A DNA stretch of 64,000 nucleotides from Liquidambar formosana. Taxonomy: Eukaryota; Streptophyta; Magnoliopsida; Saxifragales; Altingiaceae. The stretch lies in contig CM077831.1 of the NCBI GenBank assembly GCA_039720395.1, positions 33,887,067 through 33,951,066 on the forward strand, given 5' to 3'. Each line of letters begins with the position of its first letter. Within the stretch, counting starts at the first letter, position 1. Of the stretch, positions 55,266-64,000 are shown piece after piece. Under the pieces are notes generated by a model. It did no database searches and was not told where the DNA came from. It worked only from the letters and a program-made list of their open reading frames with translations. A program made the position numbers and the translations under genes.

Positions 55266-55391
55266 TATTATATAAATATTCTTATATTTTATCCTATCCA
55301 AAATAATTACTATTTTTTCTACAAAATAATAACTATATTTTATCCTCTTGGCCGGCTTCGTTTGCTTATAATGAGTTTCCTTACATATATA

Positions 55392-56047
55392 TGTTGCGGA
55401 AATTAGACCCAATGATTGAATTGAAAATCACCACAATGGCAATTCCTACACTCAAAAGAGAAATTAAAGAAATAAATAAAGAACAATTACTTAACGCATA
55501 AAGCAATTTAACGTGGTTCAGCTAATGCCTACATCCACGAGATAATGATCAAAAAGCTTCACTATGAAAATAAGAGTACAAACAAAATACAAGAAAGTGG
55601 TTATACACTCTCACGTACTCTCACGCACTGAATAAACACCCCTCACAAATATTTTGTATAACTCTCTCGAATGCAACTCTTTGCAATTCACCCATTCCAA
55701 ATGGTTGTCCAAGTCCCCTTTTAATAGTCACAATTACAGCGGCTAACTTCCACAAATTAAGTGTTCAGGACAAACTATTCAAAGGACCTAAAGATATAGG
55801 CTGAATAGAAAGTCTCCACCATAGGGACAAAAGTCACCTACCCATTTAATGAAGGTAAGACTTTCTTTTCTCAAGAAAGAAGCTGGTTCTCCTTTCACCA
55901 GATATCAAGAGAGGTGTTTGTTGGGTGTTGGCATACGGATGTGGAATTTCAGCCACACATGCAATTCTATCAATGCCTTGTCTGCAGATTTCAGTGAATT
56001 TCGGCTCTGAGATTTTTGCCGGTGACAATCGAGCCACAAATTCAACA
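55392..56047 (-). mobile_element. Complete solo LTR, 656 bp, second full copy
   Basis: Same ends (TGTTGCGG...TTCAACA) and length as at 28605-29260, again between ATATA repeats. About 3% different by eye. Confidence 0.85.
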
Positions 56048-56244
56048 ATATATATACTACAAAAATGTTTATTCTGATCATTAACTTTCCTTCATTGACT
56101 TAGAACAGTGGTTTTACTCTCAATGAGGGTTTTTAAACCTCTTCAGCCCGTATGTTCTAGAAAAAAAATCAACTTCATTGGTTTGAAAATTCCATGAGAT
56201 TGGGTCGAATAGCGACATGTATAACAAAAAAGTTCATATCGTAT

Positions 56245-58845
56245 TGTGAACCCCAGAAATTGGGCCCACAAGGGATTGAAAGAAAATGGGTTTGAAAAAG
56301 AAAAAGGAAAGGAGTCGCCACCTTATTTTTTAAAGGAAACAAGGAAAACCCTAAAAATAGTTTGTTTTAGGAAAACAATTTGAATGACTCCATAAAAAAG
56401 GAAAGGCAAAAACCAATCTTTTGAAAACCAAAGAAATCGGGGATTCGGAGGCTAAGTTATGACATGGGAAGGTTCTAGGCAAAGCCTATAGGCACCCATG
56501 TCACCCTTTCGGTCTCTCAGTTCATTTGGGCTAAATCAAGATCTTTCCATACAAAAATCAGCAAGTATATCATCACAAGAATTGCAATGCATATCATATA
56601 TTTCATTCATCCATCCATGCATAATAAGCATATAAAAACAGAAAAAGAAAAAGAAGAAAAGAAAACAAAAATAAACCTAGGATGCTTGGATCCTAGAACG
56701 GACTTGAGCCTCACGAAGAGCGCCTACGTACCATGCAACGAAATACATGGATCAAAGTCCACGTAGTTCGATTAGAACTAAGGTTAAATCCTAATACAAA
56801 CCTATGGTAAAAACCCTAGGTTTCCTTATTTGATCAAAAGAGAATTGATAGAAAGTTTGATTTTAGGAAAGAAATCCACAAAATGGAAACCTTAATAAAA
56901 ACCAGAATTTTGTTGGTTAAGGAAACCTCTAATTAAACCATAGGATCATATTAAAAATTAACCCTAAATAGGGAGAAGAGAAGGGATAAGGAAGAAAGGT
57001 GAATTGGGGCACCTTCACACCCACTTACCTGAGCGCAATTACTCCAAACATTAGCTATTTCAGACATAAGCAGCCCTATTTGCCATAGGACAAATACCAC
57101 ACCTATTTGCACCCTTACAAGTGCTCAAAACCATGCAAAAACACTAACATGCAAATCTGGACAGAATAGTATTATGACCTAAAATCATCCACTAAGCATG
57201 CCAATAGCAAAAACAGCGAACAATAATAAGTCCTAACATATTCCTAGAACCATATCATGCATAAAAACCCTAAAACATACTAACATGCATGCAAAACCAT
57301 CATGTTTACTCCATATGCAAGACATATACAGCAAACACGAAGAAAAACCAAATAAAAAAGTCTACTTTATCATGCTATATGAAAACAAACACGAAACAAT
57401 GACTCTAAAACCCTAAACTCACAAATATGCTTAAAAACTCACAAAACATACTTTAATCATGCTAAAACCAAACTAAACAGAAATTAAATCATGCATATTA
57501 ACTAACTAAAGCAATATAACATGATGAAAATCCTAACTCTAACATGCAATGACACTAATCCTAGCACAAGGACAAACAGGAGCACAAGAATCATAACTAT
57601 GCATTAAAAACCTAAAGGACAGCCCTAAAGCATGCTAAACAGTAGATAAAAAATAGATATTCCATGTATATTAACTAGCTAGAGTGTTAATACATGATAA
57701 AAAAGTTACCTTTAACATGCAATAAGCCTAACCCATATGAAAACCTAGTTTAAGCTTGAATAGAGAAGGAGAATACCTTAGGAAGGGCCTTCCTTTGTGT
57801 TTGTAATTGTTCGTGGCTCCTCAGGTCTTTAGAGTGAATCAAACCAACACGAATCCTCCTCTTTGTCAAAGTGGTATCACAGCAAAGAGATCAAAACTCA
57901 CTCAACTTTGAAAAGAAATAGAAAACAAAAAGAGAACAAGAGAAAAGAAAAGTGATTTTCGTCACTTTGCAGCAGCAGCAACTTCAATCGCGTTTTTGGG
58001 TATGAAAACGTTGGATTTGGACAAAGCTTGTGAAATACAAAGTTGTAGAGAATTGAATTATCTTTCTAACAAGACCAATTTCATCAAATTCTGACTTCGG
58101 ATGAAAAAGTTATGATTAAAATACGACTGCTGGTTTTCAGAAAATCTGCTGCTGAATTATGACGAATTTCACTCCCCCCAAACCCTCTTCTCCTCCCCCT
58201 TGTTTAAAGGCATTAGGAGAGTATTTATAACTGAAATCTGGAGTTTCCCTTTCCTTCCTGGACTAGGTTTCTTTGGAGAATAATCAAAAGGTATTTTATA
58301 ATGATAAAAGACTTCTAATCTGAATAGGAAAAGGAAATTGTCTTTTATAAAAATTGGGAGACTGACCGCTAACACGCATGCACATGTATCGTATGTGCGT
58401 ACACACACTCATCACATACGTACACGTGTTAGTGTCATGATAAAAATGGCTAATTTAATAAAATAATTTTCTTTTCATTTTAACCAAAAATCTCATGCTG
58501 TGATTCCCACTAATTCTTCAAGGATAATCCGTAAATAACCACACTAAACTCATCATCAGGGCCACGGGACTTAATACCTCATATGCATCCATATGAACTC
58601 CAATTGACAATTTGGAGATCATTCCAAGGTCAAATGAAAAGTTTGGGACTTAAAAGACAATTATGCCCCTCAAGTCACAAAAGCTCTTATTATCCCTCAA
58701 GATCAACTCCAATTTGAACCAAAATTCATATCCATTGTCCTTGTGACTCTAGAAAACTAATGCAAGTGACTAGACTCAAAAACCAAACAAAAACATGCAT
58801 GAAATGATAAGCCCTAGTAAGGTGGTGCAAAAATGGGGTGTGACA
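56245..58845 (-). mobile_element. 3' LTR of the Tat/Ogre element (2.6 kb)
   Basis: Begins TGTGAACCCCAG and ends GGGGTGTGACA on the + strand (TGT...ACA). Contains GGAGTCGCCACC near 56310, a word found in Ogre-type LTRs. On the - strand TATAAATA (58222-58229) gives a plausible promoter, which puts U3 at about 58845-58230. Just outside the inner edge the - strand reads CAATGAGGGGCTTC, a weak polypurine-tract candidate, which fits a 3' LTR in this orientation. No tRNA primer-binding site is seen there. Confidence 0.75.
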
Positions 58846-58969
58846 GAAGCCCCTCATTGGCGAACAAGTTACACTTGTGAACCAATGATAAAGAACAACC
58901 CATTTTTGGCCAAAAAGCCCGGAGAAATCACACACTGATACCAACAATGATGGGAGGTTGAAAACCTGA

Positions 58970-60850
58970 GACTGAAATAAGGAAGTGTACTCAAGTCATG
59001 AGTATACTTAAACCACTGAGGGTTGAGAATTGATAAGAGAAGCATATTCAAGCCACTACGAATGAACATACTTTTGAAATGGAAAGATATATTCTAGTCA
59101 CGAATATATTTAACCAAGTGATGAGAATGAAATCTGAGAAGCACATTCAAGTGATGAACATACCTTTGAAATGGAGAAATATATCCAAGCGATGGATATA
59201 CTTAACCAAGTAAGTGACAAAATATCTGAGAAGTATACTCAAGTGATGAGTATACCACTGAAATGGAGAAATATATTCAGGTCACGAATATATTTAACCA
59301 AGTAATCTGAGAATGAAATATGAGAAGTATACTCAAGTGGTGAGCATACCATTGAAATGGAGAAATATATCCAAGCGATGGATATCTTTAACCAAGTAGG
59401 ATAAGAATAATCTGAGAGGTGTATTCAAGTGATGAGTGTACTTTTGAAATGGAGAAATATATTCAGGTCACGAACATATTTAACCAAGTGATGAAAAAGA
59501 TGCTGAGAAATATACTCAAGTGATGAGTATACTTAATGATTGAAAAAGACTGAGAAGTACGTTCAAGTGATGAACATACTTTTGAAATGGAGAAATGTAT
59601 CCAAGTGATGGATATATTTAACCAAGTAAGCTGAGAAGTACACTCAAGTGATGAGCATACCATTGAGATAGAGAAATATATCCAAACGACGGATATATTT
59701 AACCAAGTAAGATAAGAATAATCTGAGAAGTGTACTCAAGTGATGAGTACACCATTGAAATGGAGAAATATATTCTAGTCACGAATATACTTAACCAAGT
59801 AAGTGACAAGTATGTTTAAGTGATAAACATACCATTGAAATAGAGAAATATATCCAAGTGATGGATATACTTAACCAAGTAAGTGACAAGTATGTTTAAG
59901 TGATAAACATACCATTGAAATAGAGAAATATATCCAAGCGATGGATATACTTAAGCAAGTAAGATAGAGAATAATCTGAGAAGTGTACTCAAGTGATGAG
60001 TACACCATTGAAATGGAGAAATATATTCTAGTCATGAATATATTTAACCAAGTAAGTGACAAATATTCTGAGAAGTATGTTCAAGTGATGAACATACCAT
60101 TGAAATGGAGAAATATACCCAAGCGATGGATATACTTAACCAAGTAAGTGGCAAAATATCTGAGAAGTATACTCAAGTGATGAGTATACCATTGAAATGG
60201 AAAAAATATACCCAAGTGGTGGATATACTTAACCAAGTAAGTGACAAATGATCTGAGAAGTATGTTCAAGTGATGAACATACCATTGAAATGGAGAAGTG
60301 TACCCAAGCGATGGATATACTTAACCAAGTAAGTGACAAAATATCTGAGAAGTATGTTCAAGTGATAAACATACCATTGAAATGGAGAAATATATTCAAG
60401 TGATGAATATATTTAACCAAGTAAGTGATAATGAGGATCTGAAACTAGGAAGCATATTCAATGGGCGAACATGCTTTTGAAATGGAAGAATATATTCAAG
60501 TGATGAATATATTCAACCAAGTATGATAGAAAATGAGAATTTGAAACTGAGAAGCATATTCAAAGGGTGAATACACTTTTGAAATGGAAAAATATATTCA
60601 AGTGATGAATATATTCAACCAAGTAGGATAGGGAATGAGAATTTGAAACCGAGAAGCATATTCAAAGAGTGAATACACTTTTGAAATGGAAGAATATATT
60701 CAAGTGATGAGTATATTCAACCAAGTAGGATAGGGAATGAGAATTTGAAACCGAGAAGCATATTCAAAGAGTGAATACACTTTTGAAATGGAAGAATATA
60801 TTCAAGTGATGAGTATATTCAACCAAGTGGGATGAAAAATCAAGATTTGA
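58970..60850. repeat. Tandem array of ~92 bp hairpin-rich units
   Basis: About 20 units between the LTR and the antisense ORF. A unit has four small inverted repeats in a row: arm GTATACTCA, loop AGTGA, arm TGAGTATAC; CCATT-GA-AATGG; arm TATATCCA, loop AGCGA, arm TGGATATA; ACTT-AACC-AAGT. The arms differ between units but mostly stay complementary. The array degrades towards 60450-60850, where units are longer (~115 bp) and more alike. Tat-lineage 3' regions are known to carry such arrays and to seed satellite DNA. Confidence 0.88.
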
Positions 60851-61250
60851 AATGAGGATATATGATCAATTTATCAAGATTGAACAGGCATGGTGCAAGA
60901 GGAAAGTGACTTAACACATTGTCACTTGAGTTGGCATGACACAGGGGAAATATATTCAACCCTTTTGAACATAAAATCAATTCAAGGAATTGATTTCAAG
61001 ATGGAATTTGATTGATTTTAAGCTCAAAAAGTGTTGAATATCTCATTTGGAAGGAGGTTTGATCACGCGCCAAGGCGAGACAAAGCGAGAAGCAAAACCA
61101 AAACAAAGTGGCTTGGGTGACCACCAGGCCTCGGGAGGCTAGCCGCCCAGGCCTGGGTGGTTACCCGAGCCCAAAGCGGAAATCCCACTTTGAATAGGAA
61201 ACTTCCTATTCTGATGGGTTTTTTCCTATTTGAACTTGGATTTGTGACCT
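60851..61250. other. Spacer before the antisense ORF
   Basis: Non-repetitive. 61060-61190 is GC-richer, with CCAGGCCTCGGGAGGC and CCAGGCCTGGGTGG words. It precedes the TATA box at 61257 and could hold upstream promoter sites for the antisense ORF. Confidence 0.35.
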
Positions 61251-61256
61251 TTTCCC

Positions 61257-61263
61257 TATAAAA
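61257..61263 (+). promoter_or_regulatory. TATA box of the antisense ORF
   Basis: CCCTATAAAAACAC: TATAAAA lies 50 bp before the ATG at 61313, leaving room for transcription to start near 61290 and a ~25 base leader. It points opposite to the retroelement's own transcription. Confidence 0.55.
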
Positions 61264-61312
61264 ACACATCCAAGAGGTTCCTAAACCTACTTGTATTCAT
61301 TCATTAGAAATT

Positions 61313-62599
61313 ATGGAGGCTCTAGACAAATTTTTAGGAGGGTTTTTGAGAGTTATGAGTGCTGAAGCAAAATCTGAGTTCAAGTGCTTTGGCTTGGATC
61401 CATTGCTCTCCTTGAGGCATGTGAGGCTTGAAACGAACCTCTTGACTGCTGCTACATATTTTTGGGATCCTCAAGTTCATGTGTTCCGCTTCAACTATGA
61501 AGAACTGTGCCCAACCATGGAGGAATTCTGTGCATTGTATGGAGTTTCAACGGTAGGTCCTTTCATTCTCCCTACTCCTCGCCCAAGCTTTCTTACTTCT
61601 TTCTCCAATCTACTTGGGATTCACCCATAATATGCCTCTACGTTTGTAAAGGACCATATGGTAGACTTGATGAAATTGGCAACCTCTTTTTTAGCTTGTG
61701 ATAGTAAAGGTATTCTGAATTTTACCTTTCCTATTAAGCATGCTCTTGCCTTTTGCCTCATTGGTCGTTTTCTTATTTCCACTGGTACTCCACATGTTCC
61801 CATTCAAATCTGTGACTTGATTCCTCTCCTTGCCAAGGGCCATAACTTGATTCCCATGGTGCTAGCTGAAACCCTAAATGGTTTGGATAAAACTCATGAG
61901 GACCCAAAGGTTCCTTTAGGAGGTAGCCCCATTCTACTGCAGATGTGGTTGTTTGAAAGACTGAATTTCTTGTCACCAGTTGCCATTACACCATACAAGC
62001 CCCAGCATTACTGCCTTCGCCGCATTGAACTACCTGGGCAATTTTCATTGAGAGATTGGCTAGGTTTCTTCCAAACCCTTTCTTGGAGGAGTGTCAAGTG
62101 GTTTGTATTCATATGGGGCTGCAGTGACCAGGTGCTTCTGCGGACTTCTGGATGCGCCATGGTCAGACTCATAGGACTGAGGTCTACTTCTTTTTATTGG
62201 CCTTTAAGGGTTCTTCGTCAGATGGGTGCCATGCAAACCATACCTACTTCCTTGAAAGGTGACTATCCTGTGGTGCCCGCGGGTCTTTCTGTAGTGACTT
62301 GGGCGAAGGACCGATGGCCTAGCAAGTTGATACTAACCCAAGTTACGAATACTGATGGTCCGTATATGATGAGCTCAGAGTATAAGGAATGGTTGAAAAG
62401 CAATTTAGGTGAGAGAGAGACTACTCGAAGAGAAAGGATTTTTGGACTTATCAAGAACAATGAACTTGGATCTTGCAGAGAAGATATTATGGAAGCAGTG
62501 ACAACAGCTTATGAACATGACTTGAGGAAGAAAAGAAGACATGAAAGAGAGAAGAAGAAAGCTGAAGAGCGAGCTGCAAAGAAGCCCAAGAAAAACTGA
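61313..62599 (+). CDS. Antisense ORF of the Tat element (plant-mobile-domain/DUF7745-like), one in-frame stop
   Basis: Reads 105 codons from ATG, a TAA at 61628, then continues in the same frame (YASTFVKDHMVDL...) to a stop at 62597-62599, 429 codons in all. Features: LSLRHVRLE, FRFNYEELCPTMEEFCALYG (the pattern of plant mobile domain and DUF7745-type proteins, where a P-T-E-E/D word follows an aromatic strand), WLFERLNF, and a basic, charged C-terminus (KKRRHEREKKKAEERAAKKP) that looks like a nuclear signal or coiled coil. Extra ORFs in antisense, of unknown role, are known from the Tat lineage. It runs tail to tail with pol. The stop makes this copy probably non-functional unless read through; family assignment is from memory of motif style and needs a profile search. 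Confidence 0.6.
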
Positions 62600-62909
62600 A
62601 GACTCAATAGAATAGGATATTTATGGCATATTTATAGTTCTTTTACTTAATACCAATGAATTGCTATGTCAATCAATTTTAGTTTTGAATAAATTGCCAA
62701 TAATAAATCAAATTTGGGATTTTCTTGTTTGATTTAGACCGCACCCAAGGTAACTTTATGGGTTGCCTACGTATCTCCATGGTTTTTTTTCTTCTTTTTT
62801 TTTTTGTTTTTTTTTTTTTTTGTTTTTGAATGGAGAATCAGGTCTTACGTAGTTCTTATGCCTTAACTTTTGCCTAGGCCGCCCTTACGGGTTTTCAACC
62901 TAGCAGGCT
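62600..62909. other. Gap between convergent ORFs, T-rich
   Basis: Shared 3' space of the antisense ORF and pol, including T runs at 62784-62826 and GACCGCACCCAAGGTAACTT. AATAAATTGCC/AATAAATC near 62688-62708 could serve as poly-A signals on the + strand. Confidence 0.35.
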
Positions 62910-64000
62910 TCAAACATGATATTTCTTCAATTGATCCAAATTAGTTGGACGAGCGAACTCAATTCCATCTAAATCCATGAGGCGAACAGCCCCTGCTGGC
63001 AATATCTTTTTGATAATGTATGGCCCACCCCAACTTGGCTTGAATTTCCCTCGCGGGTCGAATACTGGAGCTCTGATTTCTTTCAGCACTACATCCCCTT
63101 TCTTTAGACCTCGGTCTTTGACATGCTTGTTGAATGCTCTGGCGACTCTCCGCTGATACCCCTGAACATGATACAGCACCCTTAAACGCCTTTCATCGAG
63201 TAAAGCTAACTCATCATAGCGGCTCTTAACCCAGTCCATTTCTGTTATCTGGCTCTCCACGGCAACCCTTAGTGAAGGAACTTCCAACTCAACTGGCAAC
63301 ACGGCCTCCATTCCGTAAACTAGAGAGTAAGGGGTAGCCCCTGTTGACGACCTTATTGATGTTCTGTAACCCCATAGAGCCAATGGCAACTTCTCATGCC
63401 AGTCTGTATGCGAATCCGCAGTCTCCTGCAGTATCTTCTTGATGTTCTTGTTAGCTGCTTCCACTGCTCCATTAGTCTGAGGACGATATGGTGACGACAA
63501 ATGGTGAACTATGCCGTGCTTTTGCAAGAGCTCATGGGTTTCTTTCTGAAAGTGCTGGCCATTGTCTGAGATAACTTCATGTGGTACCCCATATCGATAG
63601 ATGATGCTGTGCTGTATGAACTGTGCTACCTTTTTGGAATTCAAGGTCTTGAAGGACGCTGCTTCTACCCACTTAGTGAAATAATCAATGGCAACCAGGA
63701 TGTATTCATGCCCATTTGACGCCTTTGGCTTGATCTGTCCGATGATATCTATCCCCCATACTGCGAATGGCCATGGTGACGACATACTTGTTAAAGGCAT
63801 AGAAGGCAAATGTTGTCCACTGGCAAACAATTGGCATTTATGGCACTTCTTGACATGTGCGTGGCAATCTCTTTCCATGGTAGACCAATAATAGCCTAGC
63901 CTTATGATTTTCTTAGCCAACATATAGCCATTCATATGCGGAGCCCCTGTTTCTTCATGGATTTCTTTAATCAAATGCTTGGCTTCCTCCTCGGTGACAC
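62910..64000 (-). CDS. Ty3/gypsy pol, integrase end (partial at window edge)
   Basis: Open from the window edge to a stop at 62910-62912. A zinc-binding HHCC module comes first (HEETGAPHMNG ... CHKCQ), then the rve core with WGIDIIG (D at 63747-63749), ISDNGQHF (D at 63564-63566) and GAVEAANKNIKK (E at 63459-63461), SPYRPQTNG, TGATPYSLVYGMEAVLPVE, and the GPY/F-like WGGPYII near the C-terminus. The second D and the E are 34 residues apart, one fewer than usual. GAVEAANKNIKKI and YGMEAVLPVE are characteristic of Tat/Ogre integrases. The polyprotein's protease, RT and RNase H would lie beyond 64000. No stop or frameshift in the visible part. Confidence 0.9.
   Translation of the reverse strand, partial: VTEEEAKHLIKEIHEETGAPHMNGYMLAKKIIRLGYYWSTMERDCHAHVKKCHKCQLFASGQHLPSMPLTSMSSPWPFAVWGIDIIGQIKPKASNGHEYILVAIDYFTKWVEAASFKTLNSKKVAQFIQHSIIYRYGVPHEVISDNGQHFQKETHELLQKHGIVHHLSSPYRPQTNGAVEAANKNIKKILQETADSHTDWHEKLPLALWGYRTSIRSSTGATPYSLVYGMEAVLPVELEVPSLRVAVESQITEMDWVKSRYDELALLDERRLRVLYHVQGYQRRVARAFNKHVKDRGLKKGDVVLKEIRAPVFDPRGKFKPSWGGPYIIKKILPAGAVRLMDLDGIEFARPTNLDQLKKYHV

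Larger units (their letters stand above)
56245..64000 (-). mobile_element. Ty3/gypsy retrotransposon, Tat/Ogre type (3' part)
   Basis: On the - strand the order is: integrase end of pol (64000-62910), a T-rich gap, an ORF in the opposite direction (61313-62599), a tandem array (58970-60850), a 3' LTR (58845-56245). Large LTRs, a tandemly repeated 3' untranslated region and an antisense extra ORF are the known hallmarks of Tat-lineage elements (Ogre, Retand, Grande). The LTR end cuts the duplicated block at GTTCATATCGTAT|TGTG; the uninterrupted copies read GTTCATATTGTATCAATTT (13008, 29446). The rest of the element and the second target copy are beyond 64000. Confidence 0.85.

Noticed and set aside
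56245..58845. 5' LTR of an element on the + strand
   Set aside because: No tRNA primer-binding site follows the inner edge, the TATA box is on the - strand, and the adjacent pol is on the - strand, so it is the 3' LTR.
59463..60269. Open frames on the - strand through the tandem array as a repeat protein
   Set aside because: They follow the ~92 bp repeat only for short runs, are broken by indels, and are explained by the non-coding array.

Overview
The window is nuclear DNA from a flowering plant, almost certainly a eudicot. It is AT-rich, has introns, and holds two kinds of G-type (S-domain) lectin receptor kinase sequence together with LTR retrotransposons, hAT-like, MULE-like and CACTA-like elements and minisatellites. 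Nothing bacterial, organellar or viral stands out. I could not determine the species.

Layout. Positions 1-15802 and 15803-33350 are two copies of one ~15.8 kb tandem unit, and a third copy begins at 33352 and is cut at 35071. On the + strand each unit runs: promoter-like block with W-boxes and a TATA box, paired ~240 bp repeats, a ~115 bp minisatellite, a MULE-like foldback element, a lectin-receptor N-terminal fragment (-), a kinase C-terminal fragment (-), a kinase-less lectin receptor gene of 516 codons (-), an LTR-like module, a wrecked S-receptor-kinase pseudogene (-) carrying a 580 bp hAT insertion, the minisatellite again in opposite orientation, a solo LTR, and a 1.77 kb hAT-like element. 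The copies are unevenly similar. About 6.15-10.8 kb looks identical apart from homopolymer lengths, while both flanks differ by point changes. The right half of copy 2 resembles the 50.9-56.2 kb segment more than it resembles copy 1.

From 35072 to 40543 there is a CACTA-type terminus, exon 1 of a heavy-metal-associated (HIPP-like) gene, two joined exons of a SULTR3-type sulfate transporter between 75 bp direct repeats, and an LTR-like block full of GTCGAC palindromes. At 41736-43528 lies the best-preserved receptor kinase: six exons that splice in frame (transmembrane plus whole kinase) but no ectodomain. A third kinase-less lectin gene (512 codons) follows upstream on the same strand at 45789-47327. 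Then come a LINE 3' end and another kinase pseudogene (51450-53805).

From 56245 to the window end the duplicated block is interrupted by a Ty3/gypsy element of the Tat/Ogre type on the - strand: a 2.6 kb LTR, a ~1.9 kb tandem array made of small hairpins whose arms co-vary, an antisense ORF with its own TATA box, and the integrase end of pol.

How it fits together. No complete receptor kinase exists here: lectin ectodomains and kinase domains survive as separate pieces in a block amplified by duplication and broken by transposons. Several insertions have matching empty sites in paralogous copies inside the window, so the order of events can be partly read. All boundaries, splice joins and comparisons were made by eye. 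High copy identity also means that an assembly artefact (false duplication) should be considered.
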